DNA of 64,000 nt from Microbacterium oxydans (GTDB lineage: Bacteria; Actinomycetota; Actinomycetes; Actinomycetales; Microbacteriaceae): NCBI RefSeq assembly GCF_006540085.1, contig NZ_BJOG01000001.1, positions 62,001 to 126,000 on the forward strand, written 5' to 3'. Shown piece after piece: positions 53,401-61,735 of the stretch. The position numbers and the translations under genes are program-made. The notes beneath the pieces were generated by a model that did no database searches, was not told where the DNA came from, and saw nothing but the letters and a program-made list of their open reading frames with translations. Position 1 is the stretch's first letter, and each line of letters opens with the position of its first letter.

Positions 53401-55597
53401 CCGTGCCCGACGCGGGGTCGGCGGACTTGCTGATCGTGAAGCCGGAGCCGACGACCGGGTGCTCGGTGGTCGTCGTCGGCGGGACGATCGGCTCTCCCGG
53501 CACCTGCGGGCCCTCGGGGTCACCGGGCTTCGGGGTGGTCGGCGTCGCCGTGCCGCTGACGGTGTTCTTCAGGATCTTGCCGGAGGTCTCCGGTCCGACG
53601 GTCACGGAGTACGTGATGGTCACGGCCTGTCCCGGCTGCAGCGCGCCGGTCCAGGAGAGGGCGTTCCCGTTGATCGTCGCCGCCCCAGAGGTCACGGGGG
53701 CACCGCCGACGGTGGTCGCGATGTCGGAGTTGTAGGCGGCGTGAGCCAGCACACCCGACAGGTCGTCGGCGATCGATGCCGGGTTCAGGACGGTGGCGCC
53801 GGTGTTGGTTCCGGTGACCGTGTAGGTGATGACCTGACCGGGCTCCACGACGGTGCCCGATGCCGGGTCGGCCGTCTTGACCACCGTGTACCCCGCCACG
53901 GGGTGCTCAGTCGTGACGGTCGGCGGAGTGGGCGGGGGAAGGGTGCCCGGCGGGGTGCCGGAGGCGGTGACGCTGTTGGCGATCCGCTCTCCCTCTGCGC
54001 CCTCGTCGACGATCACCGAATAGGTGATGGTGACCACCTGGCCGGGCTCGAGCACGCCGGTCCAGGCGAGGTCGTCGCCGGTGACGGTCGCGGCGCCGGA
54101 GGTGACGGTCGTTCCGTCGATCTTCGTGGCGATGTCGCCCTGGTAGGTCGCAGACGTGAACACACCGGAGAGGTCGTCGGCCACCTGCACGGGGTCGAGA
54201 CGCGTGTTGCCGGTGTTCTCCGCCTCGACCGTGTAGGTGATGCGCTGGCCGGCGTGCACGGCCGCCCCCGGGGCGGGGTCGGAGGTCTTGCGCAGTGCCA
54301 GATCCGGAGCGAGGCGCACGTTGGTGAACGTGCACGTGACGTCGGTGCCGAGCGATCCGGCGGGCTGAGTCACCTGACCGTCGGCCGTCACGGCGACCGG
54401 CACCGTCGAACCGTCGGGATTGACCTGCACGCAGTCGAGGGATTCGGCGTATCTCGTGCGATCCGTCGTGCCGGATGCCGCCTCGCTCAGTCGGAACACG
54501 TCGCCCTGGTTGGTGAACACGGGGCCCGCGTAGTCGGGCTGCAGTCCGGTGCGCTCACCGCGCGTGACGGCGTCGGTCTGGGGGACCTGGTACCCGGCGG
54601 GCGACTGCACGCGCAGGGCGAACTGATCCGTGGCGAGGTGGCGCCCCTCCGGGAGGTCCTTCTTCAGCGTGAGCGTGTTCGGGAACGTGCAGCTCGCCAT
54701 GTCGGTGGGCTGGAACGTTCCGAGCGACGTCGTGTTGACCGTCTCGCCACGGGGCAGGTCGACCTCGATGATGCGGTTTCCGCCGCCCGAGACCGAGACG
54801 AAGATGTGGCCGAGGTTTCCGAACGCGATGCCGTTGCCCTGGACGCCGGCGCCCATGTCATGCACCTGCTTGGCGTCGATCGTGGCGGTGCTCGGGGTGA
54901 GCGAGGTGGGCAGGTCGGAGGAGTAGATGAAGTTGTCTGCCACGAGCACGAGCTGACCCGAGGCGCTGAACGCCATGTCCCCGTTCGCGCCGAAGGCACT
55001 GCTGCCCGCGGTCGGGCGGAGCGTTCCGACCTGGACGAAGGTCTGCGGGGTGACGTTCTCTTCCCACGCGTAGAGGTTGATGGCGCCGTTCACCGTGCCG
55101 CTGGCGAAGTAGTAGACACCCGTGACCGGGTGGACGGCGCCGCGGAGCACGGACGAGTTCAGCGAGAACGTGGTGCGGGTCGTGGTGTCGGTCACGCGAT
55201 CGTGCTTGGCGAGGGTCTTGGTGCCGGCGGCGTTGGTGACGGTGTACGCGTAGCGGCCGTTCGAGGAGATGCCGAGGGCGTTGTTGGAGTGGTCGACGCC
55301 GAGCGTGCTGGCACCGAGCGTTCCACCGTTGCCGGGCGTGCCCTGCTCGTTCACGACGAACTCGCGCACCTCGGTGGCGCTCTGCACGTACACCGCTCCC
55401 GGCGTGCAGAGGAACGGGTCGGCCGCGGCCGCGGGAGCGGCGGTCAGCGTTCCACCGATGAAGACCATCGACGAGGCGACGAGCGCCGTGCTGACGGCGC
55501 CCCCGATCAGTTTCTTCGCGCGGCCCCGCCAGCGGCTGAGCCGCTCAGACGGAAGGCCATCGGATGTGCGGTCCTTGCGGGCAACACGGAATCCCAT
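50402..55597 (-). CDS. giant DUF11-repeat surface protein with LALTG anchor
   Basis: This 1731-residue protein has a signal peptide (about residues 28-60, ending PAAAA), an N-terminal beta-propeller/lipoprotein-like domain of about 230 residues (LGVDHSNNALGISSNGRYAY, NGDMAFSASGQLVLVADNF), a SpaA-like region, nine DUF11 modules of about 135 residues each, and LALTGG, helix, RRRRSQA. The repeats start with K(S/T)(A/S)(D/N)P and contain ITYTVTGxNTG, and are joined by TTEHPV-type linkers. The start is ATG at 55597 after GGGGAG; the ATG at 55615 has a weak site. It should form a long stalk on the cell wall. Confidence 0.88.
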   Translation of the reverse strand: MGFRVARKDRTSDGLPSERLSRWRGRAKKLIGGAVSTALVASSMVFIGGTLTAAPAAAADPFLCTPGAVYVQSATEVREFVVNEQGTPGNGGTLGASTLGVDHSNNALGISSNGRYAYTVTNAAGTKTLAKHDRVTDTTTRTTFSLNSSVLRGAVHPVTGVYYFASGTVNGAINLYAWEENVTPQTFVQVGTLRPTAGSSAFGANGDMAFSASGQLVLVADNFIYSSDLPTSLTPSTATIDAKQVHDMGAGVQGNGIAFGNLGHIFVSVSGGGNRIIEVDLPRGETVNTTSLGTFQPTDMASCTFPNTLTLKKDLPEGRHLATDQFALRVQSPAGYQVPQTDAVTRGERTGLQPDYAGPVFTNQGDVFRLSEAASGTTDRTRYAESLDCVQVNPDGSTVPVAVTADGQVTQPAGSLGTDVTCTFTNVRLAPDLALRKTSDPAPGAAVHAGQRITYTVEAENTGNTRLDPVQVADDLSGVFTSATYQGDIATKIDGTTVTSGAATVTGDDLAWTGVLEPGQVVTITYSVIVDEGAEGERIANSVTASGTPPGTLPPPTPPTVTTEHPVAGYTVVKTADPASGTVVEPGQVITYTVTGTNTGATVLNPASIADDLSGVLAHAAYNSDIATTVGGAPVTSGAATINGNALSWTGALQPGQAVTITYSVTVGPETSGKILKNTVSGTATPTTPKPGDPEGPQVPGEPIVPPTTTTEHPVVGSGFTISKSADPASGTAVSAGDTITYTITGTNTGDTDLDPAKIVDDLSGVLDSAAYNDDVTADRGSVAVSGTTLTWTGAVPRGESVVIRYTVTVDADVQKALLHNTATGTATPRIPVDPSDPDSPTTPGTPIVPPAVETNHPVVDTGFEVTKSADPASGTAVRAGDTITYTISGVNTGNTALDPATIVDDLSAVLAHAQYNGDVTASAGVVAVVGTTLTWNGALAPGTRVDITYTVTVDADATGVLLRNTVTGEGTPLIPTDPTDPESPTTPGTPVTPPPSTTEHPVATPGFTVSKSADPATGTRVDPGSVITYTVTGTNTGDTVLDPVSIADDLRPALAHAAYNDDVSASRGDARVADGALSWSGTLLPGQNVVITYSVTVDANAGGETIANTVTGTATPLIPTDPSDPESPTTPGTPITPPPATTEHPVNQPGFTFAKTADPVAGTAVDPGDVITYTLTGVNTGQTVLDPVAIADDLSKVLPYASYNEDAAAVVAGAPAGAVAFDAAKLSWSGALAVGQTVTVTYSVTVKAEGVGSVIENSATATATPPGGEEITPPPGTTTNAVNVPGFSVSKSADPAAGTAVDPGSVITYTVTGVNTGETVLDPVAITDDLSGVLAHADYNGDATARIGNTEATAPAVTGERLSWTGALQIGETVTLTYTVTVKADAGGTIIENSASGSATPPGGVPPIETPPATTEHPVNEPGFELRKSADPASGTRVDPGSVITYTVTGVNTGETALDPVRISDDLSGVLDHAAYNGDATATVVDGSAPAPVVNGDELTWTGALAIGQRVTITYSVTVNGDAGGATIANKVAGTATPPGGGELTPPPVTTENPVGTPGFAFLKTANPGSGTAVATGSTVMYTLVGTNTGETGLDDVVITDDLSGVLSHADLKPGATAVVGERTVAAPVVDGTQLRWTGSLAEGESVTITYSVTVHANAAGATLRNAAVGTATPPGGGTITPPPSTTENPVLTPLALTGGILAPWVLGLAIALLLGGAVLLILRRRRSQA

Positions 55598-55615
55598 GAC
55601 TGTCTCCCCATTCAT

Positions 55616-55834
55616 CGCTTCGCCGCTGCGCGTTCGCGCACGGAAGCCCCCGCCCCCTCAGGCGACCGCCGAGCACCATTCGGGCATGGTGGACTCGGTC
55701 CGGGCCACCGCCAGCCTGGCGTGGGCGCGAGGTCCGTTCCGGGCGGGCGCAGGTTTTTCACCCCGCCTTTTCACCCCTCCCTCCCGTGCCACCTCCCCGA
55801 CGCGCGAGGGGGACCGCCGCGCGCGGGGGAGACG
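55616..55834. other. intergenic region upstream of giant adhesin
   Basis: About 220 bases between the adhesin start and the hairpin at 55835 contain no gene. A GGTTTTTC-type AT island near 55750 is the only low-GC spot. I see no ECF-like element here. Confidence 0.5.
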
Positions 55835-55873
55835 CCGAGCAGGCGCACCGTGGAGACCGGTGCGCCTGCTCGG
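55835..55873. terminator. perfect 16-bp hairpin terminator
   Basis: CCGAGCAGGCGCACCG (55835-55850) pairs perfectly with 55858-55873 around a 7-nt loop, 10 nt after the FtsX gene stop. It resembles the GCCGAG...CTCGGC hairpins elsewhere in the window. Confidence 0.8.
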
Positions 55874-55883
55874 GTGCGGGGCG

Positions 55884-58403
55884 CTACTGTCGCGACCCGA
55901 TCTCGTCGATCGGAGGCGTGCGCATCGACGAGACGGTGCCGATCCACATCGCCACGAGCGCCAGCGCGCCCATGACACCGACGATCGCCAGCGAACCGAG
56001 CACCGGGAGGGCGGGTACCGGCTGGCCCGAGATCCCCATGCTCACCCCGATGAGCGGAGGGATCGCGACCACGACACCGAACACCATCGCGATCACCGCC
56101 ACCAGCATCGCCTCGACGCGCATCATGGCGCGCACCTGCCTGCGGGACGCGCCGATCAGCTGCAGCAGAGCCAGTTCGCGCGAACGCTCCCCCGTCGCCA
56201 TCACGAGCGTGTTCACCACCGCGATCGCGATGTAGCCGAGGATCACCAGCAGAGCAATGAGGTTCGTCCACCCCTGCTGGGCCTGCGCTCCCGCACCCGC
56301 AGCCCGCAGCCCCGATCCGTCGGTCACGGTCAGACCGCTCGCGCCCAACGCTGCACGGACCTCATCCGTTGCGCCCGCGTCGACCGCCACGAGCGCGAAG
56401 GCATCGAGACCTGCCGTGGTGTGGGCACTGACCGCATCGGCGGCCATGGTGAGGTCGCCGAAGCCGAGACCCCGCTCGTACACCGCGACGACCGCGGCCT
56501 CGAAGGGCGAGCCGTCGCCCAGGTACCCGACGACCGTTCCGCCGATGTTCAGCCCCAGCGCCTGCGCGGCGTCCGTGCTCACCGCGACCGTGGTGGTGCC
56601 GTCGAGCTGCGCGAGCGCCCCCTCCCGCACCCGCAGATCGAGGCTGTTCGCGATGTTCGTCGGATCGATGCCCTGCAGCACGTGCTCGTCTCGTTGGAGC
56701 TTGCCTTCGAAATCGAAGGAGTCCACCACCGCCGCGCTGAGGGCGACCCCCGAGACCTCGGCCACCCCTGGTGTCTCACGGATGGTGTCGATCATGTCGG
56801 GCGAGAGACCCGCCGGGGCCGTCACGCGCAGGTCGGCGATGACGCCGGCACTGGCCTGCGTCGCCGCCTCGGCCGCGATGATCGACGGCGCCCCGATCTG
56901 CACGAGTCCCAGACCGATGCCGAGGGCGATCGGCAGGATCGCGGAGGCGAGGCGCCTGCTGTTGGCCGCGGCGTTCGCCGAAGCGAGGAAGCCGGCGGAT
57001 GAGAGCCGATGCAGCACCGCTCCGATCAGGCGGACGCTCAGCGAGACCAGCCACGGGCCGAGCACCGCCAACGCGATGATCAGCAGCATGGCTGCGCCGG
57101 CCGCCGCACCGGCCGCGATCTGCCCGCGCACCACCAGCGGCACGGTCGAGACCGAGATGCCCGCAGCGGCGAGCACGATGCCCGTGATGATGCGAGGCAG
57201 TCCGATGACGGGGGCACCCGTCGCCGACTCGCGCAGAGCCTCCACCGGATCGAGTTTCGCGACCCGAGCCGCCGCGATGCGCGCGGCACCCCAGGCGGAG
57301 GCGAGCACGAGCAGCACCGCTCCGACCGCGGGAAGCGGACTGAATGCCAGGGCGAAGTCGCCCGGGATCACACCCCCGGCGACGAAGGCCGACTGCAGCA
57401 CGGTCGACAGCAGGTATCCCGGCACGATGGCGAGCAGAACGGCGACCGCCGACACCCACAGCACCTCACGGGCGACGAGCGCGTGCACCTGGGAAGGGCT
57501 CGCACCGACCGCGCGCAGCAGGGCATAGTCACGACGGCGCGACTGCACCGACAGCGACAGCGTGCCTGCCACGATGAACATCGCCACGAGGATGCAGGTG
57601 CCGACGAACGCGCTGCCGATGGCCACGAGCGTGGACCGCGCCGCACCCGAGTCGAGGAACTCCACGTCGCCGCGGGCGTCACCCGTGCGGGCGACCAGGC
57701 CGGGGTCGGCCTCGTGGATCGCGCTCGCCGTCTGCTCGGGATCCGCCCCGGAAACGAACACGCCGAGCGCCTGCGGGGCACCCCCGTGCGGGTCGAGCTG
57801 GTCGATGCGGCGCTCGCTCAGGAAGACATGTGCGCCGCGTTCGGGTGCGACCGGAGCGGCGACCTCGCCGACGACGCGGTACTCCGACGGCACGCCGCCG
57901 TGGGCAAGGACGACCGTGTCGCCCACGGCACGACCGCTGCCGACGGTGACGACGACCTCATCCGCCGCCGCGGGTTCCTGCCCCTCATGCAGCTCGAAGC
58001 CGGTCAGAGCGGTGGCGGGCCAGGGGTGCGCCTCGACCACGACGTCACCGGCCGCATCCGCTTCCTGCAGGACGAGAGGAACCGTGACGTCGGCGACGAC
58101 GCGGTCGACTCCCGGAAGGGCGGCGATGTCGCGCACCGCGTCGACCGGCAGCGGCGCGCGCTCCCGGAGGGGAACCGGCAGGTCCTCCGGCACATCCACC
58201 TGCTGTGGCGCACCGACCACGATGTCGACCGCGGAGTAGCGCTCGGGCGCCAGCCCTCCGCGCATGCCGGATTCGACGAGCACGCCGAGGCCCGTCACCA
58301 GTGCGCTCGCGACGAACACCGCGACCGCCACGCCGACGAAGCTTCCGCGGTGATGGCGAAGGTCGGCTCCGACAAGTCGCCCCAGACCCAGCGACCCCGA
58401 CAT
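55884..58403 (-). CDS. FtsX/MacB-family ABC transporter permease
   Basis: This 839-residue permease has the duplicated FtsX-like layout: a first helix (FVGVAVAVFVASALVTG), a large outside domain, a central three-helix block, a further outside region, and a second three-helix block ending with GERSRELALLQLIGASRRQVRAMMRVEA. It overlaps the ATPase stop by one base. Such two-domain permeases export or flip lipids or peptides; a role in envelope stress or antimicrobial resistance is often seen next to two-component systems. Confidence 0.9.
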   Translation of the reverse strand: MSGSLGLGRLVGADLRHHRGSFVGVAVAVFVASALVTGLGVLVESGMRGGLAPERYSAVDIVVGAPQQVDVPEDLPVPLRERAPLPVDAVRDIAALPGVDRVVADVTVPLVLQEADAAGDVVVEAHPWPATALTGFELHEGQEPAAADEVVVTVGSGRAVGDTVVLAHGGVPSEYRVVGEVAAPVAPERGAHVFLSERRIDQLDPHGGAPQALGVFVSGADPEQTASAIHEADPGLVARTGDARGDVEFLDSGAARSTLVAIGSAFVGTCILVAMFIVAGTLSLSVQSRRRDYALLRAVGASPSQVHALVAREVLWVSAVAVLLAIVPGYLLSTVLQSAFVAGGVIPGDFALAFSPLPAVGAVLLVLASAWGAARIAAARVAKLDPVEALRESATGAPVIGLPRIITGIVLAAAGISVSTVPLVVRGQIAAGAAAGAAMLLIIALAVLGPWLVSLSVRLIGAVLHRLSSAGFLASANAAANSRRLASAILPIALGIGLGLVQIGAPSIIAAEAATQASAGVIADLRVTAPAGLSPDMIDTIRETPGVAEVSGVALSAAVVDSFDFEGKLQRDEHVLQGIDPTNIANSLDLRVREGALAQLDGTTTVAVSTDAAQALGLNIGGTVVGYLGDGSPFEAAVVAVYERGLGFGDLTMAADAVSAHTTAGLDAFALVAVDAGATDEVRAALGASGLTVTDGSGLRAAGAGAQAQQGWTNLIALLVILGYIAIAVVNTLVMATGERSRELALLQLIGASRRQVRAMMRVEAMLVAVIAMVFGVVVAIPPLIGVSMGISGQPVPALPVLGSLAIVGVMGALALVAMWIGTVSSMRTPPIDEIGSRQ

Positions 58404-59170
58404 CACCACTCGCCCAATGCGCTCATGCGGGCGTTGATCTGCGCAGGGTCGGCACCGTCGAGGTATCCCGCGAAGGCTCCGTCGGCGAGGAAGATGGTGC
58501 GATCCGCGTGCGCGGCCACCACGGGGTCGTGGGTCACGACCACGACGGTCTGATTCAGCTCTCGTGCCGTGTGCGCGAGCAGATCGAGCACCTGCTTGCC
58601 CGAACGGGAGTCGAGGGCGCCGGTCGGCTCGTCGCCGAACACCACATGGGGCCGGGTGATGAGCGCGCGGGCGATCGCCACCCGCTGCTGCTGACCGCCG
58701 GAGAGCTCGGACGGGCGGCGACGGCGGAACTCGGTGAGCCCCACGGCGTGGAGCAGGAAGTCGAGCCACTGCGTTTCGAGACGACGGCCGCCGAGCCGCA
58801 GCGGCAGCGTGATGTTGTCCTCGACGTTCAGAGCCGGCAGCAGGTTGTACGCCTGGAAGACGAATCCCACGTGATCACGACGGAACGCCGTGAGCTGGCG
58901 CGCCTTCAGCCCCGAGATCTCGGTCCCGCCGAGGTGCACGGTGCCGCTGCTCGGCCGGTCGAGTCCCGCAGCGCTGTGCAGCAGGGTGCTCTTGCCCGAG
59001 CCGGACGGGCCCATGATCGCGGTGAACGTGCCCTTCGCGATGGCGAGATCCACGCCGCGCAGGGCGGTGACGCGGCTGGCGCCGGAACCGTAGGTCTTGA
59101 CGACGGACTGCAACCGGAGAGCTTCGGAGGGCCGCGTGTTCACGGCCGAGGCGAGTGGTGTGGAGGTCAT
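58403..59170 (-). CDS. ABC transporter ATP-binding protein (MacB/LolD type)
   Basis: This 255-residue ATPase has Walker A GPSGSGKSTLLH, signature LSGGQQQRVAIARAL, Walker B HVVFGDEPTGALDSRSG and an H-loop (VVVTHDPVV). It powers the permease at 55884. The start is divergent from the histidine kinase gene across about 120 bases. Confidence 0.95.
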   Translation of the reverse strand: MTSTPLASAVNTRPSEALRLQSVVKTYGSGASRVTALRGVDLAIAKGTFTAIMGPSGSGKSTLLHSAAGLDRPSSGTVHLGGTEISGLKARQLTAFRRDHVGFVFQAYNLLPALNVEDNITLPLRLGGRRLETQWLDFLLHAVGLTEFRRRRPSELSGGQQQRVAIARALITRPHVVFGDEPTGALDSRSGKQVLDLLAHTARELNQTVVVVTHDPVVAAHADRTIFLADGAFAGYLDGADPAQINARMSALGEW

Positions 59171-59293
59171 GATTCGACGCTAGGGACGGGCCGGGCGGCA
59201 TCCCATCCCGCCCGCTGCCGCTTCGATGGTGGGGCTGGCTATACCGTGCCGTCGCGATCGCTCGGGCAGACTGTGAGAGTGAAGGACCGATGG

Positions 59294-60511
59294 ATGCGCC
59301 GCTGGCTGCGAGCGTGGGGATACCTGGCCGTCGAGGCCGCGGTCTCGATCGCATCCGTGGTGTTCCTCTGCCTGGGCATCGTGCTGCTCCCCTTCATGAT
59401 CCTCACGGGCGGCGTGCTGCTCATGCCCGAGACCGTGCAGAGCCTGCACCGCTGGACAGACCTGAACCGTCGACGTGTGGGCGCCTACCGGGGCGAGGAG
59501 CTGACGCCGATCGGCCACGTGCTCCCGCCGGGCTCAACGCGCGACGATCGTCTGCGCTCCGCGTTCTCGCGCGCCACCGGCCGAGACGTGCTGTGGCTGG
59601 CGGTGCAGGGGATTCCGGTGCTGTTCGTCTCTCTTCTGACAATCTCGCTCCCCGTCGCGGCGATCAACACCCTCGCCATCACCTACTACTGGCAGTTCGC
59701 CCCCGCCGACGACCCGGTCGGCTCGGTCTACCCCGTCACATCCTGGGAGCTCGCGGCCACGATGCCGCTGCTCGCGGTGGCGTATGCGCTCCTCGCGGTC
59801 TTCCTGATCCCGGCCGTCGCCCGTCTGGTGTCGTTCGTGTCGGCGAAGCTGCTCGCGACGCCGGAGAAGTCGCGCCTCGCGGCCCGTGTCGACGCCCTGA
59901 CCCTCAGCCGTGCTGCCGCGCTCGACGCCCACGCGGCCGAGCTGCGCCGGATCGAACGCGATCTGCACGACGGTGCGCAGAACCGCCTGGTCAACGTGGT
60001 GATGATGCTCGGGATCGCCGAGCGCGCGCAGGAGATCGGCGGCGACGTGCTCGAGCCGCTGCGGCGAGCGCAGGATGCCGCAACCGAGGCGCTCGCAGGG
60101 CTCCGCCGCACGGTGCACGACATCTACCCGCCGATCCTCGACGAGCTGGGGCTGGAGGGTGCCCTGGCGTCGCTCGCCGGACGCAGCGTCGTCCCGTGCA
60201 CGGTCGAGACGGACCAGATCGGACGTGTGCCGGCGGCGGTGGAGTCGGCCAGCTACTTCGTCGTGGCGGAGGCGCTCACGAACGTCAGCAAGTACAGCGA
60301 GGCGACCCGGGCCGCGGTGCGGGTCGAGCGCGACGGCGAGCTTCTGGTCATCACGGTCGAAGACGACGGCGTGGGCGGAGCGGTCGAACGGCCGGGTGGC
60401 GGTGTTGCCGGCATCCGGCGCCGCATCGAAGCCTTCGAGGGCGCTCTGGACCTGACGAGTCCGGCTGGAGGCCCCACCACCCTGAGAGCGGAGCTGCCAT
60501 GCGGATCGTGA
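59294..60511 (+). CDS. NarL-family sensor histidine kinase
   Basis: This 405-residue kinase has four N-terminal helices, then the HisKA_3 phospho-acceptor box (ELRRIERDLHDGAQNRLVNVVMM) and an HATPase domain (AEALTNVSKYSEATRAAV, DDGVGG, GVAGIRRRIEAFEG). The start is taken as ATG at 59294 with AAGGA 7 nt upstream; GTG at 59279 or 59273 is possible. It overlaps the response regulator start by 13 nt and is divergent from the ABC pair, so it probably senses an envelope-active compound and controls that pump. Confidence 0.9.
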   Translation: MRRWLRAWGYLAVEAAVSIASVVFLCLGIVLLPFMILTGGVLLMPETVQSLHRWTDLNRRRVGAYRGEELTPIGHVLPPGSTRDDRLRSAFSRATGRDVLWLAVQGIPVLFVSLLTISLPVAAINTLAITYYWQFAPADDPVGSVYPVTSWELAATMPLLAVAYALLAVFLIPAVARLVSFVSAKLLATPEKSRLAARVDALTLSRAAALDAHAAELRRIERDLHDGAQNRLVNVVMMLGIAERAQEIGGDVLEPLRRAQDAATEALAGLRRTVHDIYPPILDELGLEGALASLAGRSVVPCTVETDQIGRVPAAVESASYFVVAEALTNVSKYSEATRAAVRVERDGELLVITVEDDGVGGAVERPGGGVAGIRRRIEAFEGALDLTSPAGGPTTLRAELPCGS

Positions 60512-61137
60512 TCGCCGAAGACGACACCCTGCTGCGCGAAGGGCTGGCTCTGCTGCTGCGCAGCGAGGGGTTCGATGTGGTCGCCGCCGTCGACAACGCC
60601 GACGATTTCCTCGACCGACTGGATGAGGCGGATGCCGCGGTGGTCGACGTGCGGATGCCGCCGACGTTCACCAGCGAGGGCTTGAAGGCCGCCGCCGAGG
60701 CCCGTGCCCGTCGCCCCGGCTTCCCCGTGCTGGTGCTCTCGGCGTACGTCGAGGATCGCTATGCCGGTGAGCTGCTGGCGGCAGGAGCCGACGGTCTCGG
60801 CTACCTGCTCAAGGAACGCGTCGGCAAGGTCGCGGCGTTCGTCGACGCCCTGCACCGCGTGGCCGCCGGGGGCACGGTGATGGATCCCGAGGTGATCTCG
60901 CAGTTGATGAGCCGTCGTCGCGCCGACGACCCGGTGCAGACGCTGACTCCGCGCGAGCGCGAGGTGCTCGGCCTTATGGCGGAAGGCCTCGACAACGGCA
61001 CGATCGCCGACCGGCTCTTCGTGACCGAGACCGCGGTGAGCAAGCACATCGGCAACATCTTCGCCAAGCTCGGCCTCGCCTCGAGCGACAGCGGCCACCG
61101 CCGCGTGCTCGCCGTCCTGGCCTACCTCCGCTCCTAG
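60499..61137 (+). CDS. NarL/LuxR-family response regulator
   Basis: This 212-residue regulator has a receiver domain (IAEDDTLLREGL, phospho-Asp in AAVVDVRMPP, Lys in GYLLKERVG) and a C-terminal LuxR helix-turn-helix (LTPREREVLGLMAEGLDNGTIADRLFVTETAVSKHIGNIFAKLGL). It pairs with the histidine kinase in the same operon. Confidence 0.95.
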   Translation: MRIVIAEDDTLLREGLALLLRSEGFDVVAAVDNADDFLDRLDEADAAVVDVRMPPTFTSEGLKAAAEARARRPGFPVLVLSAYVEDRYAGELLAAGADGLGYLLKERVGKVAAFVDALHRVAAGGTVMDPEVISQLMSRRRADDPVQTLTPREREVLGLMAEGLDNGTIADRLFVTETAVSKHIGNIFAKLGLASSDSGHRRVLAVLAYLRS

Positions 61138-61268
61138 CCCCCCCCACCTCCCTCTCCCTCTCCCCCCTCCTCCTCTCCCTCTCGGCGCTGAGACCCACTC
61201 TTGCCGCCGAGACCCACGGCTCTAGGCGCGTGCAGGCATGGGTCTCGGCGCAGGCGATGGGTCTCGGC
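61138..61268. repeat. pyrimidine tract plus inverted GCCGAGACCCAC repeats
   Basis: A 46-nt C/T-only stretch directly after the response regulator stop is followed by two direct copies of GCYGAGACCCAC (61187-61198, 61206-61217) and two inverted copies (61238-61249, 61257-61268). These can fold into nested hairpins and likely end transcription. The units resemble the GCCGAGTGCAC repeats at 12104. Confidence 0.65.
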
Positions 61269-61296
61269 GTCGAGCGCGGGGAGAAACTTGGTATTT

Positions 61297-61351
61297 AGTG
61301 TTGCTAAGTACCGGTACTCAGTGTTACTTTGTACCGGTACCCAGCAACACT
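61297..61351. promoter_or_regulatory. complex palindromic operator of the PadR operon
   Basis: Two GTACCGGTAC palindromes (61308-61317 and 61331-61340), spaced 23 bp centre to centre, are framed by AGTGTTGCT (61297-61305) and its inverted copy AGCAACACT (61343-61351), with a third AGTGTTACT at 61320. The spacing of about two helical turns suits two PadR dimers on one DNA face. The site is 33 bp upstream of padR. Confidence 0.75.
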
Positions 61352-61383
61352 GAGTACTGAACCGAGAAGGAGAGGAGGACCTG

Positions 61384-61734
61384 ATGGGCAAGCAGATGAC
61401 CGAGATGCTCAAGGGCACTCTGGAGGGCATCGTTCTGGCCCTCCTCGCCGAGCAGCCGGCATACGGGTACGAGATCACCACACGCATCCGCGACCACGGA
61501 TTCACCGACATCGCCGAGGGCACGATCTACGCACTCCTCGTGCGCATCGAGCAGAAGAGCCTCGTCGACGTCGAGAAGGTCCCGAGCGAGAAGGGTCCGC
61601 CCCGCAAGGTGTACACCCTCAACGCGCAGGGCCGGCAGGAGCTCGAGGAGTTCTGGAAGACCTGGGATTTCCTCAAGACGCACATCGAACAGCTGAACAG
61701 CACGAACACCGACACCACGAACAAGGAGAACTGA
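61384..61734 (+). CDS. PadR-family transcriptional regulator
   Basis: This 116-residue regulator has the PadR winged helix (LEGIVLALLAEQPAYGYEITTRIRDHGFTDIAEGTIYALLVRIEQKSLVDVEK, then GPPRKVYTLNAQGRQEL) and a C-terminal dimer helix. The ATG at 61384 follows GGAGGA. It leads the DUF1048/ABC operon and probably represses it through the palindromes just upstream; inducers of such proteins are often drugs or toxic peptides. Confidence 0.92.
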   Translation: MGKQMTEMLKGTLEGIVLALLAEQPAYGYEITTRIRDHGFTDIAEGTIYALLVRIEQKSLVDVEKVPSEKGPPRKVYTLNAQGRQELEEFWKTWDFLKTHIEQLNSTNTDTTNKEN

Positions 61735-61735
61735 C

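Noticed and set aside
51587..55975. Open frame of 1462 codons on the plus strand opposite the adhesin gene
   Set aside because: It is the antisense reading of GC-rich repeats, made mostly of Arg, Gly, Val and Asp with no start context or domain; the minus-strand adhesin has signal peptide, modules and anchor.
59171..59293. GntR-type operator near TGGCTATACCG between the ABC ATPase and the kinase
   Set aside because: It is not symmetrical and shares only CTATA with TGCTATAGCA.
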